This document shows, in pieces, positions 20,390-30,605 of a DNA stretch of 64,000 nt (its first letter is position 1; the number at the start of each line of letters is the position of its first letter). Location: positions 225,327,034 to 225,391,033 of the forward strand of contig NC_050097.1 of assembly GCF_902167145.1 (NCBI RefSeq), written 5' to 3'. The position numbers and the translations under genes were made by a program. The notes under the pieces are model-generated. The model worked only from the letters and a program-made list of their open reading frames with translations, was not told where the DNA came from and ran no database searches. The DNA is from Zea mays. Taxonomy: Eukaryota; Streptophyta; Magnoliopsida; Poales; Poaceae.

Positions 20390-20930
20390 GAGCATCTCCA
20401 ATAGCTTCTTATTTTTTAATTCCCAATACCTTCATATTATGATCTTCCTAAAAATACTTTCACCTTAAAACTAGCCTACCCTCCAACAGTTCCCTTTATT
20501 TGGCCTTAAAAAAATCCTTGATCTGGCCTGATCTCTTGAACTGAACCTGTTCGACTACGTTAAAACAAATGCTATTGCTGCTATAGAGATCTTGTGAGGT
20601 TCCTGCTATAGATATCTTGTGAGGAGGCTTGTAGCCGCAGCCACACAGTAGATGCTTTGTTTCCAAACAGTCGTTGCTTTGTTTCCATGACGTAGCCACA
20701 CAGCAGAAAAAGAAGAATGATACAGAGCAGGAGGCACCATATAAGTATATAACATCACAAGCAGAAAAGGCATAACAACAGAGCATGCCAATTAGTTTAT
20801 GATCCCTTCAAACAGCAGGAGTTTAATTGAATACTACTATGGTTTCATGAAAAATATTTAAAGCTAACAACGACACATTTCGCTAGAAGCCTTGTTGCTG
20901 TGGAAGAACCATGGATGGCTTCATTGAGGT
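20390..20930. other. Left arm of the PIF/Harbinger element, non-coding
   Basis: This AT-rich stretch has no recognisable coding content. A short local duplication (CTGCTATAGAGATCTTGTGAGG and CTGCTATAGATATCTTGTGAGG, written in parts at 20578 and 20604) is visible. Confidence 0.5.
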
Positions 20931-21009
20931 CCTCAACAACCTGATAAAATTAATAAATATGCCAGATTAGTAGATGGACAAAATCAAATTATTGTTTAAG
21001 GTACAAGCC

Positions 21010-21742
21010 ATACTCAGATCTATATTGATGCACGACGAGCAATAATCTCAGTTTGTAGGCCCTTGTAGTACTGCTGCAAATGGTCTGCCATTGAAGTAAT
21101 ATCCATTGTCATAATCCTCTCTTCCTCTAACATTCTCTTCACTTGCATTTCATTTGCCTTTATCTCTAAATCTTTTGCCATATTTGCAGCCCTCATGTTC
21201 GATAGCAAGCCTCTCTTTCTCTAGTTCATATGCTTGATTGAATCTTTCATCCTTCTTCCTTTCTTTCTCTGCATCAGCCTCCTTCTTTCTTGCCCAAAAA
21301 TAATCTGAAGCAATATGAAGCAAGTTCAAGATCGGTACATGCTCACCATTGTTAGAGGAAGAGAAAGCCTTTTGCAGCTCACCATTGTTCACAGTACTTT
21401 TACCAAAAGGCTTTTCTGATTGGGTCTTGCTACTTTTGCAGCTCACAGGCTTTTCTGATCGGTACATGCTCACCATTGTTAGAGGAAGAGAAAGCCTTTT
21501 GCAGCTCACCATTGTTCACAGTACTTTTACCAAAAGTACTTTTACCAAAATCTTTTACCATTGTGAGCAAGCCTTTTCTGATTGGGTCTTGCTACTGGAG
21601 TACTGTGAACAATGGTCGGTACATGCTCGTTGTCTAATGGATTCTCCTCAAGCATGACACTTAAGCAATCTAAAGACAAGTTATTGGTGGCCTCATCCAT
21701 CAAGCTAGAAAAATATCCCTGTCCTTCCATGGTCAATAACAC
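21010..21742 (-). pseudogene. PIF/Harbinger ORF1 relic (NAM-associated C-terminal domain)
   Basis: Minus-strand frames give an N-terminus MEGQGYFSSLMDEATNN (about 21730) and, further on, [34 protein letters not shown] and, in the next frame, [20 protein letters not shown] then [20 protein letters not shown]. The second part is the charged coiled-coil C-terminal domain (NAM-associated, PF14303) of plant Harbinger ORF1/MYB-like proteins. The central MYB/SANT domain is missing, and a tandem duplication (21331-21540) plus frame changes break the gene. Confidence 0.75.
21331..21560. repeat. 127-bp tandem duplication inside the Harbinger ORF1 relic
   Basis: ATCGGTACATGCTCACCATT recurs at 21331 and 21458, and both copies continue through GTTAGAGGAAGAGAAAGCC and AGTACTTTTACCAAAA. 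A third partial copy of the AGTACTTTTACCAAAA piece follows. The duplication explains the open plus-strand frame there. Confidence 0.88.
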
Positions 21743-21992
21743 CTACCAACAATATGAAGCAAGTTCAAGATCGCATCTTGTAAAAGACTGAAAAATATAA
21801 TTCTCGAGGGAAAAAATAATCTCAAGTGTACAAATGTGATTAGGGTGATTCAGAGAAGGAGACCTAAGTTTGCAAGTCTGCTTTATCTTCTCCCTCAGTT
21901 CAGGGTATGAAAAAGATGTGTAGCAAATCTAAACGGAAAGGGGAAAACACTACAGATCTCATCGAAACTTCATCGTCACCTAGAGAACTTTT

Positions 21993-22709
21993 TGTTGACG
22001 CCTTTTCGGAGCGCCAAACACTCAACTAGAACCGTGGCGGTGCCCTCTGCACAGGGGCGGACGGTCCGCGCGCAGGGGCCGGACGGTCCGCGGCCTGGTG
22101 CGAGGCGCGATGGTGCTCTCTGCGCAAGGGCGGACTGTCCGCGGCCTGGGGCCGGACGGTCCGCGGCCTGGTGCGCGGCTAGGGCTCTTGCCTGACGGCC
22201 GGACGGTCCGCGCCCTGGGGCCGGACGGTCCGCGCGTACGCAGGGACGGCGGAAGATCGCCGACGGCGCCTGGATCTCGCTCCCGGGAGGGACCCCGTCG
22301 GGGAGTAGAGATCCTAGGTGGTGTCTAGGCTCGGGCTGGCCGACCTAGACTCCTCTAATCGACGTAGAGACGAAGAGAGACGAAGGATTTTGGGATTGGA
22401 TGTCTAAACCTAAACTAGACTAGAACTACTCCTAGGGATAAAATGCGAAATAGAAGTTGTATTGATTCGATTGATGATTCCAAATCGGTCGTAGACCTCT
22501 CTTTATATAGAGGAGGGGGGCTGGACCCTTTACACGACTGGATTCCGGGTTAATTCCGCGAATCTAGCCAACAAACATAGCACAAAACTCGGAACCCTAA
22601 ACTGCTCTGCGCATGCGCGGACCGTCCGGCCCACAGGCGCGGACCGTCCGGACCGCGGACCGTCCGGCCTCAGGGCCGGACCGTCCGCACCTCATTTCGG
22701 TGCTCAACA
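21993..22709 (-). repeat. 3' LTR of the Tat element (717 bp)
   Basis: In plus coordinates it runs TGTTGACGCC to GTGCTCAACA. It carries about ten CGGAC(C/T/G)GTCCG-type palindromes in two clusters (22051-22240 and 22610-22690). TCTTTATATAGAGG at 22499-22512 may hold the TATA box (CTCTATATAAAG on the minus strand). Confidence 0.95.
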
Positions 22710-22711
22710 TA

Positions 22712-22730
22712 TGCCCCCTGCCTTTTGGTG
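22712..22730 (-). other. Polypurine tract of the Tat element
   Basis: On the minus strand AAAAGGCAGGGGGCAT directly precedes the 3' LTR start TGTTGAGC. It is the expected primer for plus-strand synthesis. Confidence 0.75.
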
Positions 22731-22780
22731 GAGCTGAGCAAACCAAAAGCAAATAACTCGATCAGATTACATCAGTTCTC

Positions 22781-25700
22781 TTAGGCATCTTGCCACATAC
22801 TAGGATGATACTGTTTGAGGAAACGCCCATTCAAAGCCTTAGGCAAATCCTTGCCTTGTAATGTTTGTAGCAAATAGGCGTTGCCAGACATCACTTGTTT
22901 TACTTTATAAGGACCCTCCCAGCTTGGCGACCATTTCCCGAACTTCCGGTCCTTATTCCTTAGAGGCAGAATAGTCTTCCACACCAGGTCCCCTACTTGA
23001 AATGATTTTGCTTTGACCTTCTTGTTGTAGGCCCTGGCTACCATGATCTTGTCCTTTTCTATTGCTCCCAAAGCTATCATCCTCTTATCGGTCACCTCAT
23101 CAATATTATCCATCATTGAATTATAATAATCAGTAGCATTTAAATCATTTTGTCTGGCGAACCTGACAGCATTCAAACTTATCTCCACAGGCAACACTGC
23201 TTCCTGACCATAGACAAGCTCAAAAGGAGACACTTGAGTAGCCCTATGTTTAGATATCCTATGAGCCCATAAAGCTTCAGACAAAATCTTATGCCAATGT
23301 TTAGGATTATCAGATATCTTCTTTTTTATCAAATTAATCAATGTCCTATTACTAGACTCGGCCTGTCCATTGGCCTGAGCATAATATGGAGATGAATTAA
23401 GCAGCTTAATTCTGTATAATTCAGCAAATTCACGTACCTCCTTTGACATGAAAGAAGTACCTTGATCTGTAGTTAAGGTCTGGGGAATGCCGAATCTATG
23501 AATAATATGCTCAGTTATAAACTCAATTACCTCCTTGTGTGTCATGTTCTTTAGAGCAACGGCTTCAGTCCATTTGGTGAAGTAGTCAGTGGCAACTAAC
23601 ACAAACCGGTGCCCCTTTGATGATGAAGGATGAATTTCTCCAATAAAGTCTAATCCCCATCCTCTGAACGGCCAAGGCTTGATGATAGGATGTAATTCGG
23701 CTGCAGGGACTAACTGTAGGTCGCCGAATTTTTGACACACTTGGCAACCCTTGTAGTACTTGAAACAATCAGCTATCATACTAGGCCAATAAAAACCAGA
23801 CCTTCGCAACAACCACTTCATCTTTGGGGCTGATTGATGAGTACCACAAATTCCTTCATGTACTTCGACCATGGCTAATATAGCATCATCTGGGCCCATG
23901 CACTTAAGCAGGATATCATTAACTGTTCGGCGGTAAAGTTCGTCACTCATCAAAACATACTTGAAAGCTGTTCGCCGAATGTTCTTATCTGTCCTTATAT
24001 TGGGATTTCGTAGATAATTAAGTATAGGTGTCCTCCAATCACTTGCATCGGCCTCATTGTCGGCCGAATTGATCAAAAGAACATTTCTGGTAACCCCGGA
24101 CGGTCCGGCGTCATCACGCGGACGGTCCGCGACCTGGGAATTTGGCTTTGCACCGGTTATCAGATTTTCAGTTTTGTGAAACTTTCCTCTCTTTATCCGA
24201 TAACCTGATGCATCTTGTGCCAAATCGTTAGCTCTATGATTCTCAACTCTAGAGATATGCCGAATACTGAATTCGTCAAAAGAATGAATTATGCTCCAAC
24301 ATTTCTCAAGGTAACTATTTAGAGTACCATCAAAACATTGATATTCTTCTAACACTTGTTGGACAATCAGCTGAGAATCACCAAATACCTTCACATGTTT
24401 TACTCCCATACCATTTAAAAGTTCTAAACCGAATAGGAGGGCCTCATATTCAGCTTGATTATTAGTGCAATAAGTTTTCAATCGGCTAGAGAAGTCAAAG
24501 GAGACATTACTTGGTGAAACAAGCACAATGCCAATTCCTTGCCCTTCATTGCAAACCGATCCATCAAAATATAAAGTCCAAGGAGTAATAGTGAGGTATG
24601 ACATGTCTAGTTCATGAATATCATTAACCCGATGTTCTACAATGAAATCCGCTATGACTTGGCCCTTCATAGATTTCAATGGTTCATAGGCCAAGTCATA
24701 TTCTACGAGTGCATAAGCCCACTTACCAATTCTACCACTCATAATTGGGTTATGCAACATGTATTTGATCACATCGGCTTGACCAGAAACAGTGCAATGA
24801 CTAGACAATAAATAACATCTACATTTGGTGCATGCAAAAAACAAGCATAAGCATAACTTTTCAATAAAAGTGTACCTTGTTTCAGCATCCACCAACCTTC
24901 GGCTTAGATATGTCACCACATGCTCCTTCCCCTCGGTTTCTTGTGTCAGAACAGCCCCAATGACCTTATCCTCAGCTGCAATGTATAATCGGAATGGTAC
25001 TCCTGCTCGTGGTGCTTTTAATACGGGAGCCGAAGATAAGTATTTTTTGATGAGATCAAATGCTTCTTGTTGTTCTGCCCCCCAAGCGAATTCGGCATCA
25101 TTCTTAAGCCGAAGAATAGGGGTGAACGCATCAATCTTCCCGGCTAGGTTAGAAATAAACCTTCGTAAATAATTCACCTTGCCGAGAAACCTCTGTACCT
25201 CGACCTTACAGGTCGGAGGTCCCACATTCCGAATAGACTTGATTCGGTCAGGGTCTATTTCTATACCATGTTCATGTATGACAAATCCTAAAAACTTACC
25301 AGCCGACACTCCAAAAGCACATTTACGTGGGTTCATTTTCAAACCATACTGACGCATTTTATCAAAGGCTTTGCGCAAATCAGCTATATGAGAACTAAAC
25401 TCAGCCGATTTGACTACAATATCATCAATGTAAACTTCCACAGTGTTTCCTAACAATTCATGGAAGATCAAATTCATAGCCCTCTGATAAGTAGCACCAG
25501 CATTTTTCAGACCAAATGTCATGACAACCCACTCAAATAAACCAATGAAGCCTGGACATATAAAGGCCGTTTTAGACGCATCTTCTTCGGCCATGAAAAT
25601 CTGATTATATCCGGCATTACCATCAAGGAAGCTAATAATTCTATTTCCTGATGCATTATTGATTAATGTGTCGGCTATGGGCATGGGATATTCGTCTTTA

Positions 25701-26359
25701 GGAGTTGCTCTATTTAAATTGCGAAAATCAATGCATACTCTAAGTTTACCTGACTCCTTTTCCACCGGCACAATATTGGAGACCCATTCTGCGTATCTGC
25801 AAGGTCTGATAAAATCAGCTTCTAGCAGCCGGTGGATTTCGTCCTTGATGCGTGGGAGAAGATCTGGACGAAATGTTCTAGCTCTTTGCTTGAAAGGTCT
25901 GAAACCAGATTTAATAGGCAGCCGATGCTCTACGATCTCTCGGCTTAATCCAGGCATTTCAGTATAATTCCAAGCAAAGCAATCTGAATATTCCTTCAAT
26001 AGACCGATCATCTCATCTCTAGGATCGGTCTCCAGGGTCTTGTTTACAAAAGTCGGCCTTGGAGTTTTACCATCTCCTATGTCAATCTCCTCCAAAGGAT
26101 CGGCCGATGTAAACCCCTGTCCTAGTTTATCAAGATCTCTGAATTCCTCTATTATGCTTCCCACAGAGGAATTAGAAGATCTTTGTGTGACGGCGGACTC
26201 TCCGGTCTCGGGGACCAGATCATCCGTAATACTGTCCTTTTGCTGTGATGTATGTTCGGTCTTAAAGTCCGAACCCTTTTGTGAAAGACCAGACCATCCG
26301 GCCTTGGAAGCCGAACTGTCCGTGGCCAGAGACTCATGAGTTTTGTGTGTATTCATCAT
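22781..26359 (-). CDS. Tat-type pol: RT, RNase H, second RNase H, integrase
   Basis: 1192 codons, uninterrupted. RT (about residues 150-340): CIDFRNLNRATPKDEYPMP, ISFLDGNAGYNQI, MTFGLKNAGATYQRAM and catalytic VEVYIDDIVVKS. The first RNase H (about 430-560) is degenerate. The second RNase H (about 600-730) has LYFDGSVCNEGQGIGIVL, NNQAEYEALLFGLE, VFGDSQLIVQQV and ENHRANDLAQDA, with D-E-D-D residues in place. Integrase: zinc site HEGICGTHQ then CQVCQ; core LDFIGE, TTDQGTSF and NGQAESSNR (D, D, E); C-terminal SPSWEGPYKVKQV. In the protease frame a stop precedes; pol starts 8 bp later in another frame, with stops just upstream of its ATG. Confidence 0.93.
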   Translation of the reverse strand: MMNTHKTHESLATDSSASKAGWSGLSQKGSDFKTEHTSQQKDSITDDLVPETGESAVTQRSSNSSVGSIIEEFRDLDKLGQGFTSADPLEEIDIGDGKTPRPTFVNKTLETDPRDEMIGLLKEYSDCFAWNYTEMPGLSREIVEHRLPIKSGFRPFKQRARTFRPDLLPRIKDEIHRLLEADFIRPCRYAEWVSNIVPVEKESGKLRVCIDFRNLNRATPKDEYPMPIADTLINNASGNRIISFLDGNAGYNQIFMAEEDASKTAFICPGFIGLFEWVVMTFGLKNAGATYQRAMNLIFHELLGNTVEVYIDDIVVKSAEFSSHIADLRKAFDKMRQYGLKMNPRKCAFGVSAGKFLGFVIHEHGIEIDPDRIKSIRNVGPPTCKVEVQRFLGKVNYLRRFISNLAGKIDAFTPILRLKNDAEFAWGAEQQEAFDLIKKYLSSAPVLKAPRAGVPFRLYIAAEDKVIGAVLTQETEGKEHVVTYLSRRLVDAETRYTFIEKLCLCLFFACTKCRCYLLSSHCTVSGQADVIKYMLHNPIMSGRIGKWAYALVEYDLAYEPLKSMKGQVIADFIVEHRVNDIHELDMSYLTITPWTLYFDGSVCNEGQGIGIVLVSPSNVSFDFSSRLKTYCTNNQAEYEALLFGLELLNGMGVKHVKVFGDSQLIVQQVLEEYQCFDGTLNSYLEKCWSIIHSFDEFSIRHISRVENHRANDLAQDASGYRIKRGKFHKTENLITGAKPNSQVADRPRDDAGPSGVTRNVLLINSADNEADASDWRTPILNYLRNPNIRTDKNIRRTAFKYVLMSDELYRRTVNDILLKCMGPDDAILAMVEVHEGICGTHQSAPKMKWLLRRSGFYWPSMIADCFKYYKGCQVCQKFGDLQLVPAAELHPIIKPWPFRGWGLDFIGEIHPSSSKGHRFVLVATDYFTKWTEAVALKNMTHKEVIEFITEHIIHRFGIPQTLTTDQGTSFMSKEVREFAELYRIKLLNSSPYYAQANGQAESSNRTLINLIKKKISDNPKHWHKILSEALWAHRISKHRATQVSPFELVYGQEAVLPVEISLNAVRFARQNDLNATDYYNSMMDNIDEVTDKRMIALGAIEKDKIMVARAYNKKVKAKSFQVGDLVWKTILPLRNKDRKFGKWSPSWEGPYKVKQVMSGNAYLLQTLQGKDLPKALNGRFLKQYHPSMWQDA

Positions 26360-26366
26360 TTAAACT

Positions 26367-27110
26367 TTATTTAGGATTTAGCCGATTCTCCATCGGCTCT
26401 AGCATTACAGGAATGAAACCTTTCTTATCTATACTTATGAATTGGTAATCAGAAAAATCTACTCCTGTGAGACATGTAGCAGTCTCATAAGTCCAGAGTA
26501 CAGGGGCATCGGCCACAGCGATGCAGGCTGATACATCAGCATGTACTTGTTCTATGTCATCGCCTACCCATTGTATTAGCATTTGATGTAATGTAGAAGG
26601 TATACATTGATTGGCGTGGATCCAATCTCTGCCTAGAATTAAACTGTAATTTCCTTCTACATCAGCGACGAAGAATGCAGCAGCAAGGGTCTTAGTCCCG
26701 ATGGTTAATTCAACGGACGTGACTCCCCTGGCTTTGATCGAACTATCAGTTCCAACACCGCTGAGGGTCATGTTGGTCTTGACAAGTTCGTCATCTTGTT
26801 TTCCTAATTTTCTGTATAATGAATAAGGCATTAGATTTACAGCCGCCCCTCCGTCTACCAACATCTTAGCAATCGGTATCCCATCAATGTGACCGCGCAC
26901 GAAGAGCGGCTTTAAATGATTTACCGATTCCTTTGGTTTAGTAAAGGCGGCTTCTTTAGGATCAAAATCAAACTGGGCAACAACAGGTTCATCGTCGTCG
27001 ATGATAGTACAATCGGCAGAAAACGTAATAATATTTACATCCATACCTGGGCGTTCTGGAGAAGCCTCGTAGTCGACCAGGTCTTCTCCCAGCAGGTCGT
27101 CCTCTTCCAT
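26367..27110 (-). CDS. Tat-type aspartic protease domain
   Basis: The frame starts MEEDDLLGEDLVDYEASPER, acidic at first. The catalytic motif is KMLVDGGAAVNLMPYSLYRK: DGG instead of the usual DSG/DTG, as commonly seen in Tat-lineage elements; the second hallmark is YSLILGRDWIHANQ. It would process Gag-Pol. The frame is open upstream, in frame with gag, back to the gag TAG at 27384-27386 (92 codons including two pairs of CGGACCGTCCG palindromes), so the ATG may not be the true start; read-through is an alternative. Confidence 0.85.
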   Translation of the reverse strand: MEEDDLLGEDLVDYEASPERPGMDVNIITFSADCTIIDDDEPVVAQFDFDPKEAAFTKPKESVNHLKPLFVRGHIDGIPIAKMLVDGGAAVNLMPYSLYRKLGKQDDELVKTNMTLSGVGTDSSIKARGVTSVELTIGTKTLAAAFFVADVEGNYSLILGRDWIHANQCIPSTLHQMLIQWVGDDIEQVHADVSACIAVADAPVLWTYETATCLTGVDFSDYQFISIDKKGFIPVMLEPMENRLNPK

Positions 27111-27383
27111 TGATGTTGTCGTGTCGTTGGAGGCTTCCTGGTGAACGGCGGACGGTCCGCGTGCGGGGGCCGGACGGTCCGCGCTTGGTGCAGGTTGTCC
27201 AGAGACTTCCTGGTGAACGGCGGACGGTCCGCTCGCAGAGGCCGGACGGTCCGCGCCTGGTGCAGATTGACTTTCTATTTCTGTGGCCGTTTGTTTTTTC
27301 TCAACGGCCTTCGGTCTCCATTTCTTTTGCGGTGGAGGGTATAGTGGATGTGTGTCATTAAATGTCTTTTCCGCCTCCTTCTC
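27111..27383 (-). other. Open in-frame linker between gag stop and protease
   Basis: After the gag TAG the minus strand stays open and reads EKEAEKTFNDTHPLYPPPQK and WRPKAVEKKQTATEIESQSA, then two near-identical repeats, each with ADRPA-S/P-A-GPSAVHQE produced by paired palindromes. It joins protease in the same frame. Confidence 0.7.
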
Positions 27384-30300
27384 CTAGCTCTCCTTTGCTC
27401 TTAGGCGTTGTAATTTTCTCTTTTGGGATCGTGTCAATCCCGCTGGGCACCATCGAGGCATGGAGTATTTCGGATCGGCTGTTTTGATGGTAACTGTATC
27501 CTTTTCGATCGTGTTGGCCGATTCGCCGAAAATCATCGGCCCTTTATTATCTTCTTGTATGACAACATCTGCAGTGCCTATTTTGATGATGTCCTTTTTT
27601 GTTGTTTTTTGAATTGCTGCAGGCATATGCCCCCCTGCCGGATTGGTCGGCCTGGAAGGCCGAGTAGTCCGGCAATCCTGTTGGGTTTGTGCCTGGTGAC
27701 CGGATTGAGCAGTGCTCAATCGGTCTTGTCCTGGTGGCGTCAACCTGTCAAAAACAGATGTTTGGGGTGCCCCCCAGGCGGGGTACTGTGGCATCCCAAA
27801 TGGATATGGTGGCATGCCCCACATTTGATTTGGGACATATGGCGGAGGTAAATATGTGTATGGATATGGCATAGGTGGATATGGAGGTGGAGGTGTCCAT
27901 GTTGGCATGTTAGGTCTCAATTGTACAATAGGACCTTTCATTTCATCCGATTGGTGAGGTGATCCAATCAGCCTGACCTGACGTTGCTCATGAATGGGTG
28001 AGCGGGGTCGCTTTGGTGGCCGGTCACTAGGGTCGGCCTTCTTTTTCACGTATTTAGACAACAATTGATCAAAAGTCGGGCCAGGCTTGATCAGCCGACC
28101 AGCTGCTTTAAATGTATTTGTTTTCCACGTACCTATCTCGGGTCGTCGTGGTTTGAAGGTACGTGGTCGCTGCGGGTCCTGAGCACGGCCGGACCGTCCG
28201 CCGGAGCTCTCCGGACCGTCCGGTGGGGTCCCGGACCGTCCGCGCCTACGTGCCGGACCGTCCGGGATACGCAGCACGGGCTCCTGCATCTGTCTCCCTG
28301 TCTGCGCTTGCCCCCCAGTACTGGAGGCTGTGATGGTCACCCTTAGGGTCTCCCCTCCATCGGGAGTCTTCTCGGCCACCACTTTCCTGCAAGAAACTTT
28401 ACGATCCCCATCGGCCTCTTTAGCATTGCCGATGATTGTCTCTTTGCCTTTGTCTTTGTCGGCTGTGTTTGGCCGAACTAGGACTTTCTTGCCCTCGAAG
28501 TCAATCATGTTCATCGGAAAGGGCTCTGTATCCACCTGCATTTCCTGAAATTTCAATCGTCCTTCGTTAATGGCCGATTGAATCTGTCGCCGAAATACAT
28601 TACAATCATTAGTGGCATGAGAAAATGAGTTATGCCACTTGCAGTACGCACGACGTTTTAGCTCGTCGGCGGATGGAACAGTGTGATTTATTTTAATGTT
28701 ACCATTTTTGAGTAATTCGTCAAATATTCTATCACACTTACCAACATTAAATGTAAACTTAACCTCCTCTTGCCGTTTCTTTTGAACCGGCTGTAAGGAG
28801 GCACAAGCCGAAGATTTGGCCTGCTTTGGCCAAACCATTTCAGCAGCATACACCTCTGCTGATTCGTCTTCTGAGCTACTTTGGTCGCATTCTACTACAT
28901 GTACGTTGTGACGAATTGTTTTAGTAGTTTCTTTGCTTCGGCTTTCACAAGCCAAAGCTCTCTGGTGTAATTGTGCTAGTGTAAAGAATTGGATGCCCTC
29001 TAATCTTTCTTTTAAATAATATCGCAGACCATTAAAAACTAATCCTACTAGCTGTTTCTCTGCTAAATGAATTTGAAAGCATCGGTTTCTTGTATCTCGG
29101 AATCTCCGGATGTAATCATTAACCGATTCATCTTTTGTCTGTCGCAACGACGCTAAATCTACCAAATCCAACTCATAGTCACCGGAGAAAAAATGATCAT
29201 GAAATTTTTGTTCTAAATCCCCCCATGATGAAATGGAATTAGGAGGTAAAGTGGCGTACCATGCAAACGCAGTTCCTGTTAACGATAATGAAAATAAACG
29301 TACGCGAAATGCCTCTGTTTCGGCCAACTCTCCTAATTGTGCTAAAAATTGGCCTATGTGTTCACGTGTGTTCTTTCCTTGATCACCCGAAAATTTTGTG
29401 AATTCGGGTATCCTGGTTCCCTGTGGGTATGGGTGGTGATCAAATCGGCTGTCATAAGGTTTCCGATATGATTGCCCCCCAGGGACCATGCTTACTCCGA
29501 GCTTATCTCGGAACGCCCCGGCTATTTCTTCCCTTACTATATCAATGGCAGCCGATGCGAGACCACGGGCTCTCTGGTCAAACATAGGTGGGGTTGGCTG
29601 GATATTAGCATGTTGTCTTTCCCCCCATTGGTTTGAGTTACGTGGTGCATTTCCATTTGCTCTATATGGCTCGTATGTTTGATCGTTTCTTTCCGGCCTT
29701 TTAGGTGGGGCCGGAAAGCTTTCCTGGGCTTTGGATCCTGAATTAATGGGCTGGTGCATTGCATAGTGTGATGGGAAGTGTTGCTGGGACGGGCGAGGAT
29801 TCATGTAATAATCCTCCTCAAAAGACTCATGCGCGGACTGTCCGGATACGTACCCGGACCGTCCGTGGTTATATGCGGACCGTCCGTCATTGTATGCGGA
29901 CCGTCCGACTGGGTAGTTTGGGTTCTGTGCCGTGTGTGGTGGCTCAGGCGCATATCTAGGTAACTCATTAAAAATAGGCCCGACTGTTGCTGGCCCGGAC
30001 GGTCCGCGCTCACGTGCGGACGGTCCGGGCATGTGCAGATCGGCTGATTTACTGCCGATTTGCGGTTGCTCAGGGTATGTGTCCATCGGCATCCCATACA
30101 GGGGTTGTGACTGGTCGTGACAACCTGTAGCCGATGTATTACGCGTGTTACCCCCTAACTCAACCTCGTGCGAAGGAAAATTTGCGATATTCGATTTATC
30201 AAATGCACGTACTAGTCTCTTAAAATCGCTTTGCATACCCCCTATGATGTTCTGCATTTGCTCACGTTGCTCTTCTACATAATTTCTAAGAGATTGTAAT

Positions 30301-30548
30301 TCGTTGGTATTACTTACATTGGGGATATTTGGTGTGGGTTGGAGCGAAGCCGGATCCGTCGCCCGATGTCGGACGACCTTGTTGTTCCTGTCCACTTTGA
30401 AGTCGGCCAAGAATTTTGCTTTTGCCTCCTGGATCATACGCTCCTTGTGCTCCTCGAATTGGAGCTGTTCGTCAGCCGGCAAGGTCTCCCAAGTCGGCTC
30501 TATGATGTTGCTTAGGGAAATATCAGAGCTATCTCTTGAACCGGCCAT
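27384..30548 (-). CDS. Tat-type gag polyprotein
   Basis: I place the start at the Met at 30548 (MAGSRDSSDISLSNIIEPTW); the frame is open further into the primer site and LTR. The gag core lies near residues 370-520: IPEFTKFSGDQGKNTREHIG, GTAFAWYATLPPNSISSWGD, LEQKFHDHFFSGDYELDLVD and SVNDYIRRFRDTRNRCFQ. A zinc-knuckle-like YCKWHNSFSHATNDCNVF follows near residue 640, and a long Pro/Tyr-rich tail (PPPYPPMPYPYTYLPPPYVP). Palindromic repeats inside the frame encode GRSAYNDGRSAYNHGRSGYV and GPSGP/DGP-R-rich stretches. The frame ends in TAG. It forms the capsid and binds RNA. Confidence 0.9.
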   Translation of the reverse strand: MAGSRDSSDISLSNIIEPTWETLPADEQLQFEEHKERMIQEAKAKFLADFKVDRNNKVVRHRATDPASLQPTPNIPNVSNTNELQSLRNYVEEQREQMQNIIGGMQSDFKRLVRAFDKSNIANFPSHEVELGGNTRNTSATGCHDQSQPLYGMPMDTYPEQPQIGSKSADLHMPGPSARERGPSGPATVGPIFNELPRYAPEPPHTAQNPNYPVGRSAYNDGRSAYNHGRSGYVSGQSAHESFEEDYYMNPRPSQQHFPSHYAMHQPINSGSKAQESFPAPPKRPERNDQTYEPYRANGNAPRNSNQWGERQHANIQPTPPMFDQRARGLASAAIDIVREEIAGAFRDKLGVSMVPGGQSYRKPYDSRFDHHPYPQGTRIPEFTKFSGDQGKNTREHIGQFLAQLGELAETEAFRVRLFSLSLTGTAFAWYATLPPNSISSWGDLEQKFHDHFFSGDYELDLVDLASLRQTKDESVNDYIRRFRDTRNRCFQIHLAEKQLVGLVFNGLRYYLKERLEGIQFFTLAQLHQRALACESRSKETTKTIRHNVHVVECDQSSSEDESAEVYAAEMVWPKQAKSSACASLQPVQKKRQEEVKFTFNVGKCDRIFDELLKNGNIKINHTVPSADELKRRAYCKWHNSFSHATNDCNVFRRQIQSAINEGRLKFQEMQVDTEPFPMNMIDFEGKKVLVRPNTADKDKGKETIIGNAKEADGDRKVSCRKVVAEKTPDGGETLRVTITASSTGGQAQTGRQMQEPVLRIPDGPARRRGRSGTPPDGPESSGGRSGRAQDPQRPRTFKPRRPEIGTWKTNTFKAAGRLIKPGPTFDQLLSKYVKKKADPSDRPPKRPRSPIHEQRQVRLIGSPHQSDEMKGPIVQLRPNMPTWTPPPPYPPMPYPYTYLPPPYVPNQMWGMPPYPFGMPQYPAWGAPQTSVFDRLTPPGQDRLSTAQSGHQAQTQQDCRTTRPSRPTNPAGGHMPAAIQKTTKKDIIKIGTADVVIQEDNKGPMIFGESANTIEKDTVTIKTADPKYSMPRWCPAGLTRSQKRKLQRLRAKES

Positions 30549-30581
30549 TGAGGGCCGATTTGATGCGTCTATATTTGTCTT

Positions 30582-30600
30582 CCCCAGCGGAGTCGCCAAA
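30582..30600 (-). other. Primer binding site of the Tat element
   Basis: On the minus strand TTGGCGACTCCGCTGGGGA lies five bases from the 5' LTR end GTCAACA, the usual place for the tRNA primer site. Confidence 0.8.
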
Positions 30601-30605
30601 AAGTA

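Noticed and set aside
26040..30120. Plus-strand frames of 60-142 codons opposite Tat gag and pol
   Set aside because: They are antisense shadows of the minus-strand genes without family signatures.
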